DNA of 64,000 nucleotides, from positions 124,001-188,000 of the forward strand of contig NZ_LMCF01000223.1 in the NCBI RefSeq assembly GCF_001623075.1, read 5' to 3'. This DNA is from Pseudovibrio sp. Ad37 (GTDB taxonomy: Bacteria > Pseudomonadota > Alphaproteobacteria > Rhizobiales > Stappiaceae). Each line of letters begins with the position of its first letter. The first letter of the stretch is position 1. Under the pieces are notes generated by a model. That model was not told the origin of the DNA and searched no databases. It saw only the letters and a program-made list of their open reading frames with translations. Positions 25,613-34,715 of the stretch are shown one piece after another. The translations under genes were made by a program, and so were the position numbers.

Positions 25613-26728
25613 GTGCTGACCATCCTCGGCATAGAAACGAGTTGTGACGAAACTGCCGCTGCTGTCCTTGAGATTAATCAAGATGGCAAATGCGTAATTT
25701 TGTCCAACGTGGTGCATTCTCAAATCGATGAGCACACACCGTTCGGCGGAGTTGTACCAGAGATTGCGGCGCGCGCCCACATTCAGTTGCTGGATGGTAT
25801 CGTAGATCAGGCGATGAAAACAGCAAATGTGAAGTACTCTAATCTATCCGCAGTTGCTGCAACCGCTGGCCCCGGCCTCATTGGCGGCGTCATCGTGGGC
25901 TTGATGACAGCAAAATCTATCGCCATGGCAATCGATAAGCCATTGATTGCAGTGAATCATTTGGAAGGGCACGCCCTCACCGCACGCATGACGGATCAGG
26001 TTGAATTCCCATTCCTGCTGCTCCTCGTCTCCGGCGGACACACCCAGTATCTCCTCGTAAAAGCTCTTGGGGAATACGAAAGATTGGGCACAACCATTGA
26101 TGATGCGATTGGTGAAGCGTTTGACAAAACAGCCAAACTGCTCGGCCTGCCATATCCCGGTGGTCCGGCTGTAGAAAAAGCTGCAAAACTTGGGGATCCA
26201 ACCGTCTACAAACTGCCACGCCCACTTTTGGACCGCCCCGGCCTCGACATGTCTTTTGCCGGGTTGAAGACAGCAGTGCGCACCGCCGCCTTAAAAGAAG
26301 AGCCTGTCAGCGAGCAAGCCGTCAACAATCTGTGCGCCTCCTTCCAGGAAGCTGTCGCGGATGTTCTCGGAAAACGCAGTGCAAGAGCCTTCGAATTATT
26401 TAAAGATCGCTATCCGGATACGCCTGTCAAAATGGTTATTGCGGGCGGTGTTGCAGCAAACGAAGCAATTAGGATTCGTCTAAACGAAGTTGCCGCGGAA
26501 CATAGTGCAGAATTAATCGCACCACCGCACAAACTGTGCACAGACAACGCCGCAATGATTGCATGGGCGGGAGCAGAGCGTCTGAGAAAACTCGTTGCCG
26601 AAGACCCTTCCATTCTGGAGCAAAACGGCAAAGGTGACGACATGAACGAAGCCCCACGCCCACGCTGGCCGCTAGACAAAATCTCCGAAAGCGTCGTTGG
26701 TTTTGGTCGCAAAGGCGCGAAGGTTTAA
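25613..26728 (+). CDS. tsaD: tRNA N6-adenosine threonylcarbamoyltransferase TsaD
   Basis: A 371-residue ASKHA-fold enzyme that transfers the threonylcarbamoyl group to A37 of ANN-decoding tRNAs. It shows the family start [15 protein letters not shown], the metal-binding [10 protein letters not shown], the nucleotide loop [10 protein letters not shown] and the segment [11 protein letters not shown] place the start at the GTG at 25613, because AAAGGAGA lies 7 bases upstream and the product then begins [10 protein letters not shown] as in the family. An upstream ATG at 25523 would add 30 polar residues. It is divergent from hemC, as in many alphaproteobacteria. Confidence 0.94.
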   Translation: MLTILGIETSCDETAAAVLEINQDGKCVILSNVVHSQIDEHTPFGGVVPEIAARAHIQLLDGIVDQAMKTANVKYSNLSAVAATAGPGLIGGVIVGLMTAKSIAMAIDKPLIAVNHLEGHALTARMTDQVEFPFLLLLVSGGHTQYLLVKALGEYERLGTTIDDAIGEAFDKTAKLLGLPYPGGPAVEKAAKLGDPTVYKLPRPLLDRPGLDMSFAGLKTAVRTAALKEEPVSEQAVNNLCASFQEAVADVLGKRSARAFELFKDRYPDTPVKMVIAGGVAANEAIRIRLNEVAAEHSAELIAPPHKLCTDNAAMIAWAGAERLRKLVAEDPSILEQNGKGDDMNEAPRPRWPLDKISESVVGFGRKGAKV

Positions 26729-26766
26729 TCAACCGACGAAAGCAATCAGCATGCATACCTCTCAGG

Positions 26767-26792
26767 ATCTCGCAGTAACTGCGGGATTTTTT
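26767..26792 (+). terminator. Rho-independent terminator after tsaD
   Basis: TCTCGCAG-taa-CTGCGGGA (one G-U pair) followed by a run of six T residues. Confidence 0.85.
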
Positions 26793-26807
26793 GGGATTGG
26801 AACACTG

Positions 26808-27245
26808 AAAACTTATCCCCCTGCCCTCAACCGCGCTTATTCTCAGTGTTGTGCTCACGTATTCGGGCAGCTGGTGGACCGTCCATCAGTGTGGCGTGGG
26901 CTGGGCGGGGCTACCGGGTGAAGTAACGCATCACCCGGCGGGTTCGTTGAAACACCCCTTGAAAGTCTTTAGTGCAGGGACCAAGCGGAAGCTGGTCACC
27001 CGATGGGCGTCTACACTGGCAGGCGTTGAACTGTTTCCGACAATCGCATTTGCCTCTGGCAAGTCTGTGCGTTGCTGACAGTGCCTGCTCCCAATGCCTT
27101 TCGGAGGAGATCTTGTTTCATACAAAAACGCCCGGGCAAGGCGAGCAGCCAATGCCGAAGAAACTAATTTACTCACAATGCGCAGGCACTGCCTGCTCGC
27201 CTTGCTCACACCCGAACTTTCGGGGCATTCAGTTCCACGCTGCAG
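26808..27245 (+). repeat. Long dispersed intergenic element, copy A
   Basis: About 440 bases between tsaD and the NUDIX gene that match, in inverse orientation, 37444-37927. The best conserved parts are the ends: 26808-26935, beginning AAAACTTATCCCCC, and 27121-27245, with CCCGGGCAAGGCG, AGCCAATG and GCAGGCACTGCCTGC. Within the second block a perfect 13-bp inverted repeat pairs GCAAGGCGAGCAG (27136-27148) with CTGCTCGCCTTGC (27193-27205). No ORF in it has a convincing start, so it is treated as non-coding. Confidence 0.75.
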
Positions 27246-27374
27246 GCAAAGCCATGCGGCGCTGAAGCGCGTGTCATGCTGCTATTTATGTGCAAACTGC
27301 TATAACGCCTTGCTTGCAACAAACTCCTGCAAATAACATCTGCCAAATTCAAACAACATCGATTTGATTGATTC

Positions 27375-27857
27375 ATGGTGGAAACGACATTGCAGCCTCG
27401 GCACAAAGCCTACGTCTATATGACCTGCGGCACACATCTTCTCGTTTTTGACGAACCGGAAACTGACATCGCAGGCACATTGCAAGTGCCAGGTGGAACA
27501 CTGGACCCGGGTGAAAGCTATCTGCAAGCTGCCAAACGCGAGTTTGAAGAAGAAACAGGCCTCAGTGTTTCCGGCGCACTTGAGCAATTCACTGGCCATG
27601 ACTTCCTGTATGACGATGCCCTCACTTCAGGTCCGGAGCTACACCGTCGCAAATTTTTCCATCTCAAAATTCAGGAAAAAGCAAAGCAGACTTGGGATCA
27701 TTACGAAATGAGCCCAAATGACGGTGGAGATCCTATCCTCTTTCGCTTCTTCTGGGTTGATTTGGCAGACAACGAAACTAAGTCCAAGCTAACAATGCAC
27801 GGAGGGTTCGATATCCCTCTTGAGCAACTGTGTGAACGACTGAACATCATCCAATAA
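27375..27857 (+). CDS. NUDIX hydrolase
   Basis: A 160-residue NUDIX enzyme. The Nudix box is GTLDPGESYLQAAKREFEEE followed by TGL, so the metal-binding REFEEE core is complete. Family members hydrolyse nucleoside diphosphates linked to another moiety; the substrate here is not identifiable. No clear ribosome binding site precedes the ATG at 27375. It ends 10 bases before gpsA and is probably co-transcribed with it. It sits between tsaD and gpsA, beside the long dispersed repeat. Confidence 0.88.
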   Translation: MVETTLQPRHKAYVYMTCGTHLLVFDEPETDIAGTLQVPGGTLDPGESYLQAAKREFEEETGLSVSGALEQFTGHDFLYDDALTSGPELHRRKFFHLKIQEKAKQTWDHYEMSPNDGGDPILFRFFWVDLADNETKSKLTMHGGFDIPLEQLCERLNIIQ

Positions 27858-27867
27858 GGAAAACAAC

Positions 27868-28878
27868 ATGACCACTGCTCTAAACAAGATCGCTGTAATT
27901 GGCGGAGGATCTTGGGGAACTGCGCTCGCCTTGGCAGCCGCAAGAGCAGGTCGGGAAGTCTCCTTATGGGCCCGCGATACGGAAACCATCACCGCAATAA
28001 ACGCCAGCAAACAGAACCCGAAATACCTGCCCGGCATCGAGTGGACAGAGCAAATCACCGCAACCGGCATCCTCAAGCATGCTGTCAGCGGTGCTGACGC
28101 GCTCCTACTCGTCACCCCGGCGCAAACAACACGGGCGATGACAGAAGCGATCAAGCCGTTCTTAAAGCCAGCAACACCAATCGTTCTCTGCGCAAAAGGC
28201 ATCGAGCAATCAACTGGCCAGCTCCTGTCTGAGGTGATCAAGTCCGTGGCGCCTGATGCCATCCCGGCAGCGCTGTCCGGCCCAAGCTTCGCACATGACG
28301 TGGCAAAGGGCTTGCCAACAGCCGTCACAATCGCGGCTGAAGACGGTGTAATTGCAGACCAACTTTCCGCAGCACTCGCCTCAAACAGCTTCCGCCCCTA
28401 CGCAACTGATGATCTCATCGGCGTGCAAATTGGTGGAGCCCTCAAAAACGTGCTCGCAATCGCATGCGGCGCAGCGGTCGGCTATGGCCTCGGCGCCAGC
28501 GCACAGGCGGCTTTGACGGCCCGTGGCTTCGCAGAACTGACCCGCCTCGGCATGGCACTGAATGCCAGAAGCGAAACACTCACAGGCTTGTCTGGTCTTG
28601 GTGACCTGGTCCTCACATGCTCCTCAACCCAATCACGCAATTTTGCCTTCGGGTTAAAGATTGGACAGGGTAGAACACCGCAGGAATTGGTTGCACCGGG
28701 ACAAAAGCTTGCAGAAGGCGCTCACTCCGCTAATATCGCGGTCGCCTTGGCAGCCGAACATGGTGTCGACATGCCAATTGCAAACACCGTGTCACAAATC
28801 GTAGCTGGGAAAATCGACGTCGCACAGGCTTTGAGCGACTTAATGACGCGCCCCCTCAAACGAGAGACACACCCCTAG
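27868..28878 (+). CDS. gpsA: NAD(P)-dependent glycerol-3-phosphate dehydrogenase GpsA
   Basis: A 336-residue cytoplasmic enzyme that reduces dihydroxyacetone phosphate to sn-glycerol-3-phosphate for phospholipid synthesis. It has the Rossmann motif IAVIGGGSWGTALALAAA, the conserved LCAKGIE and ALSGPSFAHDVAKGLPTAV segments, the catalytic-lysine region GGALKNVLAIACG, and TGLSGLGDLVLTCSS. AAGGAAAAC precedes the ATG. It is the second gene after tsaD, the order commonly found in alphaproteobacteria. Confidence 0.95.
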   Translation: MTTALNKIAVIGGGSWGTALALAAARAGREVSLWARDTETITAINASKQNPKYLPGIEWTEQITATGILKHAVSGADALLLVTPAQTTRAMTEAIKPFLKPATPIVLCAKGIEQSTGQLLSEVIKSVAPDAIPAALSGPSFAHDVAKGLPTAVTIAAEDGVIADQLSAALASNSFRPYATDDLIGVQIGGALKNVLAIACGAAVGYGLGASAQAALTARGFAELTRLGMALNARSETLTGLSGLGDLVLTCSSTQSRNFAFGLKIGQGRTPQELVAPGQKLAEGAHSANIAVALAAEHGVDMPIANTVSQIVAGKIDVAQALSDLMTRPLKRETHP

Positions 28879-28963
28879 TAGAATCCTTTTAAGCTAGGAA
28901 TTGCCTGGTTGTATATCAGGGATCAAATGGTTAGGTTGAAAACCTGCTACTGGAGTATCCAAT

Positions 28964-29254
28964 ATGCTGTACGCTCTCATCTGCACTGATAAGGCGCATT
29001 CTGAAGACCTTCGCCAAAAAACACGTCAAGACCATCTCGACTTTCTAAAAGGTCTTGGTGATCGCTTGAAGGCAGCTGGTCCTTTTATGTGTGATGACCT
29101 CGTATCTCCGACGGGTTCGCTGGTCTTGGTAGAAGCTGCGAACAGGGACGAAGCATTGGCAGTAGCTAATGAAGATCCTTATTCACTCGCAGGCCTCTTT
29201 GAATCTGTTGAGATCCGTCCTTGGAACTGGGTAATTAAGAACCCGGAAGCCTAA
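28964..29254 (+). CDS. YciI-like protein
   Basis: A 96-residue protein of the YciI family (ferredoxin-like fold). It begins MLYALICTDKAHSEDLRQKT, has DHLDFLKGLGDRLKAAGPF with the conserved His-Asp region, and ends SVEIRPWNWVIK. The catalytic role of the family is not firmly established; some members are Cl-adding or dechlorinating enzymes. It follows gpsA by 85 bases and is closed by its own terminator, and with the EVE gene after it belongs to a conserved alphaproteobacterial set. Confidence 0.85.
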   Translation: MLYALICTDKAHSEDLRQKTRQDHLDFLKGLGDRLKAAGPFMCDDLVSPTGSLVLVEAANRDEALAVANEDPYSLAGLFESVEIRPWNWVIKNPEA

Positions 29255-29287
29255 TTTTGTTGTAAGTATTACAACACGTCAATTCTG

Positions 29288-29325
29288 GAGCACCAGTCTC
29301 TCATTGTAGACAGGTGCTCTTTTTT
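29288..29325 (+). terminator. Rho-independent terminator after the YciI-like gene
   Basis: GAGCACC (29288-29294) pairs with GGTGCTC (29313-29319), with an inner stem GTCT/AGAC, followed by six T residues. The terminator ends two bases before an in-frame ATG of the next gene. Confidence 0.9.
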
Positions 29326-29338
29326 AATGGAGGCAAAG

Positions 29339-29767
29339 TTGCAATACTGGCTGTTCAAATCCGAACCTAACAAATGGTCTTGGGATCATCAAAAAGCCAA
29401 GGGCGAAGAAGGCGAAGAGTGGGACGGCGTACGCAACTATCAGGCCCGCAACTTCATGCGCGACATGAAGATCGGAGACCGGGGCTTCTTCTACCATTCC
29501 AACATCGGCAAAGAAGTTGTCGGCATCGTAGAGGTCTGCGCGCTCGCACACCCGGATTCCACAACCGATGACCCACGCTGGGAATGCGTAGACATCAAAG
29601 CCGTCAAAGACCTCCCGCAGACAGTAACACTGGCGCAAGTGAAGGCCGAAGAACGCCTTTCCGATATGGCCCTCGTGACTTCCATGCGCCTTTCTGTTCA
29701 GCCGGTAAAGCCGGAAGAATGGGCCGTGGTTCTGGAAATGGCAAGAATGGACCCATCTGAGGTCTGA
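29339..29767 (+). CDS. EVE domain-containing protein
   Basis: A 142-residue single-domain EVE (PUA-like) protein, a fold that reads modified bases in RNA or DNA. It opens QYWLFKSEPNKWSWDHQ and contains VRNYQARNFMRDMKIGDRGF and FYHSN, all family hallmarks. I prefer the TTG at 29339: GGAGG lies 5 bases upstream and the family normally begins just before YWLFKSEP. The in-frame ATG at 29327 lies against the T run of the preceding terminator and has no ribosome binding site. The methyltransferase gene follows after 7 bases, so the two are probably co-transcribed. Confidence 0.9.
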   Translation: MQYWLFKSEPNKWSWDHQKAKGEEGEEWDGVRNYQARNFMRDMKIGDRGFFYHSNIGKEVVGIVEVCALAHPDSTTDDPRWECVDIKAVKDLPQTVTLAQVKAEERLSDMALVTSMRLSVQPVKPEEWAVVLEMARMDPSEV

Positions 29768-29774
29768 TCTCACG

Positions 29775-30428
29775 ATGAAAATTACGGACCGGCGCGCTTT
29801 TATTTTGGAACAGACACGGCAACACCCTGTTCCTCATGCGCCGTCCATATTCCTTCACCTGGCAGACGAAAGCGTCGATCTCTGGCGCATGGGTGAAGAA
29901 GAGCTGGAAGAACTCGGTGTCTCCTCCCCGTTCTGGGCATTTGCATGGGCAGGCGGACAAGCACTAGCACGCTACATTCTCGACAATCCCGAGGCTGTTA
30001 AAGGCAAACACGTCCTCGACTTCGCCAGCGGCTCAGGCCTTGTCGCCATCGCTGCAATGAAAGCCGGAGCAGCCTCAGCTGTCGCAGCAGACATTGATCC
30101 GTTCGCCTCCGATGCTGCACTTATCAACGCAGAGCTGAACCAGGTTACAATCAAAGTCAGCACTAAAGATCTTTTAAAAAGCTCTCTTGGCAATTACGAC
30201 CTGATCTGCTGCGGCGATGTCTTTTATGATCCGGATATGACCACACGGGTTCTCAGTTGGTTGGACTCCAGTCCTAAGGAAAAGCTAATTCCGGTTTTGG
30301 TCGGAGACCCTCGACGCTCCTATTTCCCAACCTCACGCCTCACCCACCTGCAAACCTATGAAATTCCAGTACAACGAGAGCTGGAAGACAACGAGACAAA
30401 AAAGACATCCGTCTACGCGTTTTCTTGA
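29775..30428 (+). CDS. Class I SAM-dependent methyltransferase (Nnt1/ETFB-methyltransferase-like)
   Basis: A 217-residue cytoplasmic methyltransferase. The SAM-binding motif is VLDFASGSGLVAIAAMKAG, then VAADIDPFASDAALINAEL, then DLICCGDVFYDPDMTTRVL. The N-terminal SPFWAFAWAGGQALARYIL is typical of the group related to eukaryotic electron-transfer-flavoprotein beta lysine methyltransferase and Nnt1. The substrate is unknown, probably a protein lysine. It follows the EVE gene by 7 bases. Confidence 0.85.
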   Translation: MKITDRRAFILEQTRQHPVPHAPSIFLHLADESVDLWRMGEEELEELGVSSPFWAFAWAGGQALARYILDNPEAVKGKHVLDFASGSGLVAIAAMKAGAASAVAADIDPFASDAALINAELNQVTIKVSTKDLLKSSLGNYDLICCGDVFYDPDMTTRVLSWLDSSPKEKLIPVLVGDPRRSYFPTSRLTHLQTYEIPVQRELEDNETKKTSVYAFS

Positions 30429-30443
30429 CTCTCTGAGTATCAA

Positions 30444-30809
30444 TTACCGGCTAGGCCGGCTCATTTCCTCAAAGAACCGAGCAAGCGATTCCACATTCGC
30501 ATCGGTTTTATAGGGGGATGTCAAAGCACACTCGACAATCACATTCCGCTTATCAATCTGAAGCGAGAAGTCACTGGTCAGCGGCCACATGCTCCAACTG
30601 TCACGCAAGGAGTTGTAGCGCAAAGAGGTTCCAAACAGACCACCATTTACGAGAAGATTGATAGAGACATTGCGTCGAAAATCAAAAAGACCAGTTTCAA
30701 ACTCGGCTTTGGCAGGTAAAAGGCTGGTGTATCGATTGGCTTTGTTGAGAAACATCCATTGCTGTTTCTCCTCTGTGACATTCCGAAAAACACTCCGATA
30801 GATCGCCAT
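30444..30809 (-). CDS. Hypothetical protein (121 aa)
   Basis: A 121-residue protein with no recognised family. It has no signal peptide. The middle is beta-rich (NVSINLLVNGGLFGTSLRYN, SDFSLQIDKRNVIVECAL) and the end is helical (VESLARFFEEM). It is convergent with the methyltransferase gene, and the two stops are 15 bases apart. The ATG at 30809 has no strong ribosome binding site; coding status rests on length and composition. Confidence 0.5.
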   Translation of the reverse strand: MAIYRSVFRNVTEEKQQWMFLNKANRYTSLLPAKAEFETGLFDFRRNVSINLLVNGGLFGTSLRYNSLRDSWSMWPLTSDFSLQIDKRNVIVECALTSPYKTDANVESLARFFEEMSRPSR

Positions 30810-31048
30810 ACTGCCTCACCGCTGTTGAAGTTGAACAAACTGCAATATGTGACCTGACGTCAGCAATAACTTAGCGTGATTAAGCTGTCCTTGGGTTAGT
30901 TAAGGAGGCGCATTGGCAGTTCATTTAATTTTACTCAACTGACCCTTTTGCGATTGATTTGCTCTTGCAATATTTCACTGCACTGGGCCAAAGTGAGGTT
31001 CATTTTCTAATCTCAATAAGAATCCGAAGTATTTGAGGGAGCACTCCG

Positions 31049-32221
31049 ATGCCAACCATTAATCGTCTTGCAGAAATGCACGATGAAATCACCGCTTGGC
31101 GCCGTGATTTTCATGAACATCCTGAAGTTCTTTATGAGACACACCGCACATCAGCAAAAGTAGCCGAAATCTTGAAAGAGATCGGCGTTGATGAAGTCAC
31201 CACAGGTGTTGGCCGCACAGGCGTAGTTGGTGTTATCAAAGGCCGCAACGGCGGCGCTGGCAAATCCATCGCACTTCGCGCTGACATGGATGCCCTTCCA
31301 ATGGCCGAAGAAACCGGCAAGGAATACGCATCCAAAAACGAAGGCGCAATGCACGCGTGTGGTCACGATGGCCACACCGCAATGCTACTGGGTACAGCGA
31401 AATATCTTGCCGAGACCCGCAACTTCGACGGCACAGTTATTCTCGTGTTCCAACCAGCTGAAGAAGGCGGAGCTGGCGCAAAAGCAATGATGGACGACGG
31501 CTTATTTACCCGTTGGAACGTTGACGAGATCTACGGCCTGCATAACCAGCCTGGCACTCCGATTGACCACTTCGCAACCCGCTCTGGTCCACTGATGGCA
31601 TCCACCGATGAGTTCACCATCACAGTCAAAGGCATAGGTGGTCACGCTGCATACCCACACAACACAATCGACCCTGTGGTGGTTGGCTCTCAGATCGTAT
31701 CTGCCCTGCAGTCCATCGCATCCCGTAATGTTGGACCACTGCAGTCTATCGTAATCTCTGTAACCTTCTTCCAAGCCGGCACTGCATACAATATCATTCC
31801 AGACACAGCGAAACTGGGTGGTACCATCCGCACATTGGATCAGGATGTCCGCAAGCAAGCTGCTCAACGCGTGAAGCAGGTTGTTGAGGGCGTTTGTGCT
31901 GCAAACGGTGCTGGTGTGGACTACGATTTCGCAGATGGTTACCCATCCACATCAAACCATCCGGATCAGACCAAGTTCGCAACCCAGATTGCTGCTGAAA
32001 TTGCAGGCAGCGCAGACAAAGTTGATGAAAACATCGACCCAACCATGGGCGGTGAAGACTTTGCTTACTACTTAGAAGAAAAGCCCGGTGCTTTCATCTT
32101 CCTCGGAAACGGAGAGTCTGCAGGACTGCACCATCCGAAATATGACTTCAACGACGAAGCTATTCCATATGGCTGTTCCTATTTCATTAAACTGATTGAA
32201 ACTGCGATGCCTGCAACCTAA
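31049..32221 (+). CDS. M20 family amidohydrolase/aminoacylase (hippurate hydrolase-like)
   Basis: A 390-residue zinc hydrolase of the M20D group, which cleaves N-acyl amino acids or related amides. It begins EMHDEITAWRRDFHEHPEVL. Metal-binding and catalytic motifs are HACGHDGHTAMLLG near residue 105, FQPAEEGGAGAKAM, and PTMGGEDFAYYLEEKPGAF towards the end. The dimerisation domain lies around residues 185-295. A GAGGGAGC ribosome binding site precedes the ATG. A hairpin follows the stop, then a threonine-dehydratase-like gene. Confidence 0.92.
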   Translation: MPTINRLAEMHDEITAWRRDFHEHPEVLYETHRTSAKVAEILKEIGVDEVTTGVGRTGVVGVIKGRNGGAGKSIALRADMDALPMAEETGKEYASKNEGAMHACGHDGHTAMLLGTAKYLAETRNFDGTVILVFQPAEEGGAGAKAMMDDGLFTRWNVDEIYGLHNQPGTPIDHFATRSGPLMASTDEFTITVKGIGGHAAYPHNTIDPVVVGSQIVSALQSIASRNVGPLQSIVISVTFFQAGTAYNIIPDTAKLGGTIRTLDQDVRKQAAQRVKQVVEGVCAANGAGVDYDFADGYPSTSNHPDQTKFATQIAAEIAGSADKVDENIDPTMGGEDFAYYLEEKPGAFIFLGNGESAGLHHPKYDFNDEAIPYGCSYFIKLIETAMPAT

Positions 32222-32240
32222 AATACACATTGCAATTTTC

Positions 32241-32266
32241 GAAGCCTCGGATTTTTCCGGGGCTTC
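32241..32266 (+). terminator. Probable terminator after the M20 gene
   Basis: GAAGCCTCGG-attttt-CCGGGGCTTC, a 10-bp stem with one G-T pair, followed only by a weak T-rich stretch. It argues against an upstream start for the next gene at 32230. Confidence 0.6.
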
Positions 32267-32295
32267 TCTATATTAAAAATATTCAGGCCATTACC

Positions 32296-33246
32296 GTGCA
32301 AATATCTAAGCAAGTTATTGAAGTCGCTCATAAACGAATTCAGAAATACATTCGCAAGACACCATCTATTGTGAGCGGTAACGGCACTTTTGGCCTGAAG
32401 TACTCCATTTCTTTGAAACTGGAACACCTGCAGCATTCAGGTTCCTTCAAAGCCCGTGGAGCATTCAACTCATTACTAAACAACTCAATTCCTGAAGCTG
32501 ACATAGCAGCAGCCTCAGGTGGCAATCACGGCGCTGCCGTTGCCTGTGCAGCTCATGCACTTGGCAAGAAAGCCAAGATCTTCGTCCCTGAGATCTCCAA
32601 TCCAGCGAAGATCGATAAGATCCGCAGCTTCGGCGCAGACGTCCATGTCGAAGGTGCCGCCTATGCGGATGCTGCAGCACTCTGCACCCACTACCAGCAG
32701 CAAACCGGCGCAATTGATATTCATCCATTCGATGCCATAGATACAATCAACGGTCAGGGCACCGTAGCATTAGAATGGTCTGAGCAAAGCCCCGATCTGG
32801 ATACCATCCTTGTAGCTGTCGGTGGCGGGGGCCTCGCAGCTGGTGTCGCAAGTTACTATGCAAACAGCCCCACCAAAGTCATTGCCATAGAGCCATTTGG
32901 TTCCTGCTCCATGAATGCAGCGCTTAAAGCCGGCGAGCCAGTTGATGTCGAACTAGACAGCATCGCGGCCAACGCACTTGGTGCAAAGCGATGCGGCACC
33001 TTCCCGTTTGAGGTCGCAAGAAACCATATCGCAGAATCCATCCTTGTTGAGGATGACGCCATTCTCGCCGCGCAACGCCGTCTCTGGAGGGAGATGCAGC
33101 TCGTCGTCGAACCAGGCGGCGCTACTGCACTGGCAGCTCTGATCTCCGGTGTATACAAGCCAGAAGAAGGCGAGCGCATCGGCGTCCTATTGTGTGGTGG
33201 TAACGCTGAACTCATTCAGGTCAACAACACCCTGCCCGGTCGATAA
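32296..33246 (+). CDS. Threonine/serine dehydratase-like PLP enzyme
   Basis: A 316-residue fold-type II PLP enzyme. The PLP lysine is in GSFKARGAFNSLL. The asparagine loop is AAASGGNHGAAVACAAHAL, and the glycine-rich phosphate loop is VAVGGGGLAAGVASYY. The family deaminates threonine or serine to 2-oxo acids; a diaminopropionate- or racemase-type activity cannot be excluded. The GTG at 32296 is chosen because the longer frame from 32230 starts inside the previous terminator. There is no ACT regulatory domain, so it is of the catabolic size. Confidence 0.85.
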   Translation: MQISKQVIEVAHKRIQKYIRKTPSIVSGNGTFGLKYSISLKLEHLQHSGSFKARGAFNSLLNNSIPEADIAAASGGNHGAAVACAAHALGKKAKIFVPEISNPAKIDKIRSFGADVHVEGAAYADAAALCTHYQQQTGAIDIHPFDAIDTINGQGTVALEWSEQSPDLDTILVAVGGGGLAAGVASYYANSPTKVIAIEPFGSCSMNAALKAGEPVDVELDSIAANALGAKRCGTFPFEVARNHIAESILVEDDAILAAQRRLWREMQLVVEPGGATALAALISGVYKPEEGERIGVLLCGGNAELIQVNNTLPGR

Positions 33247-33252
33247 AAGAAA

Positions 33253-33280
33253 AGCGGTACATCCATAAGAAGGTACCGCT
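33253..33280. terminator. Bidirectional terminator between convergent genes
   Basis: AGCGGTAC (33253-33260) pairs with GTACCGCT (33273-33280), A-rich on one flank and T-rich on the minus strand. It separates the dehydratase gene from the ABC transporter operon. Confidence 0.65.
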
Positions 33281-33291
33281 CTCGAAACTCT

Positions 33292-34023
33292 CTAAAGAAC
33301 TTTCCGCAAGAAACTGCGCGTTCTTGGATCATCTGGGCTCGTGAAGATCTTCTCAGGTGGGCCTTGCTCAACAATGCGCCCGCCTTCCATAAACAGAACA
33401 CGATCCGCAATCTCTTTTGCAAATGCCATCTCATGGGTCACGATCAACATCGTCTGATGAGCCTGCGCAACGCGGGTAAGCAGCTGCAGAACTTCATCAA
33501 CCCACTCAGGATCAAGCGCAGAGGTAGGCTCGTCAACCAGCATCAGCTCTGAGTTACTCGCCATCGCACGGCCAATACCAACTCGCTGTTGCTGCCCACC
33601 AGAAAGAGATGCAGGATACGCATCTGTCTTATCTGCCAGACCAATATCCCGAAGAATCTCATCAGCCCGTTCAAACGCAGTCTCTTTGGCTTCACCACGA
33701 ACGGTGATCAAGCCTTCAGCAATATTCTCACGCGCTGTCTTGTTGGCAAACAAGGCGTAGTTCTGGAACACAAACGCAGTTCTCAGACGCATCTCTTTAA
33801 TCTGCGCAGCATTTGCTTTTCGAACATCGATACTCTTGCCATCAAGAACATACTCGCCCTCTTCTGGCGTCTCAAGAAAGTTGAGACAACGCAGCAAGGT
33901 GGATTTACCGGTCCCGGACGGACCAATAATGGCGATACGTTCGCCTTTTTTGATATCCAGGTCGATCCCGTTCAACACAGGGACACCATTATAGATTTTT
34001 GTGAGCCCGCGGATCTGGATCAT
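33292..34023 (-). CDS. Amino-acid ABC transporter ATP-binding protein
   Basis: A 243-residue polar amino-acid (PAAT family) ATPase. It has Walker A GPSGTGKST, the Q loop FVFQNYALF, the signature LSGGQQQRVGIGRA and Walker B LMLVDEPTSALDPE. It overlaps the permease gene start by four bases, so the transporter genes are co-translated. Similarity to cystine-type (TcyN-like) transporters is suggested by the binding-protein partner but not decisive. Confidence 0.94.
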   Translation of the reverse strand: MIQIRGLTKIYNGVPVLNGIDLDIKKGERIAIIGPSGTGKSTLLRCLNFLETPEEGEYVLDGKSIDVRKANAAQIKEMRLRTAFVFQNYALFANKTARENIAEGLITVRGEAKETAFERADEILRDIGLADKTDAYPASLSGGQQQRVGIGRAMASNSELMLVDEPTSALDPEWVDEVLQLLTRVAQAHQTMLIVTHEMAFAKEIADRVLFMEGGRIVEQGPPEKIFTSPDDPRTRSFLRKVL

Positions 34024-34694
34024 CTGGAAACAGCCTTTGAAAGTCGGTTTTCAATTTGAGTCTGAACGAAAGCAAGGCTCTCAACCACAGCCCAATAAAT
34101 AACGGCAACGACAATAAACGTCTCGAAGTACAGGAAGCTTCCTGCAGCTTCTTTCTGCGCAGCACCCATCAATTCAGTCACACCAAGCGTAAAGGCCAGA
34201 CTGGTGCTTTTGATCAGATCGATGAAATAGTTAATCAGCGTTGGCGCAGCAACACGCGCTGCTTGCGGCAGAATAATCCGGCGCATCATCTGACCAGTAG
34301 ACATACCAATCGACTTTGCTGCTTCCCATTGGCTACGGTCAACACCCAGGATCGCCGCACGAATACTCTCTGCCATATAAGCGGAAAAATGCAGAGTCAG
34401 ACCGATAATCGCAGCAGAAACCCCATCAATCGCTGTGAGGAACGAAAAGAGCTGCGGCAAACCGTAGTAGAACAAAAAAAGCTGCACCAGCAGCGGCGTC
34501 CCACGAAAGAAGCTGATAAAGAGCCGCGTGATTGCATCCAAGACAGGAAAGCGCACCACGCGGATAATTGCAAACAGCGATGCAAGTATAAGCGCCAAAA
34601 TCATGGACACACTTGCCATACCCAAGGTTAGGGGTAAGTACTTTAAAAGGATCGGCAAAAGGCCGAGCATGTAGTCCAGATCTAAGGCGCGCAT
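34020..34694 (-). CDS. Amino-acid ABC transporter permease
   Basis: A 224-residue inner-membrane permease of the His/Glu/Gln/Arg type, with about five membrane segments and the coupling-loop region EAAKSIGMSTGQMMRRIILPQA. FRGTPLLVQLFLFYYGLP is the classic family segment. Only one permease gene is present, so it probably forms a homodimer. It ends overlapping the ATPase gene and is separated from the binding-protein gene by 128 bases containing a hairpin. Confidence 0.94.
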   Translation of the reverse strand: MRALDLDYMLGLLPILLKYLPLTLGMASVSMILALILASLFAIIRVVRFPVLDAITRLFISFFRGTPLLVQLFLFYYGLPQLFSFLTAIDGVSAAIIGLTLHFSAYMAESIRAAILGVDRSQWEAAKSIGMSTGQMMRRIILPQAARVAAPTLINYFIDLIKSTSLAFTLGVTELMGAAQKEAAGSFLYFETFIVVAVIYWAVVESLAFVQTQIENRLSKAVSR

Positions 34695-34715
34695 AATCAG
34701 TTCTTATTATTAGAG

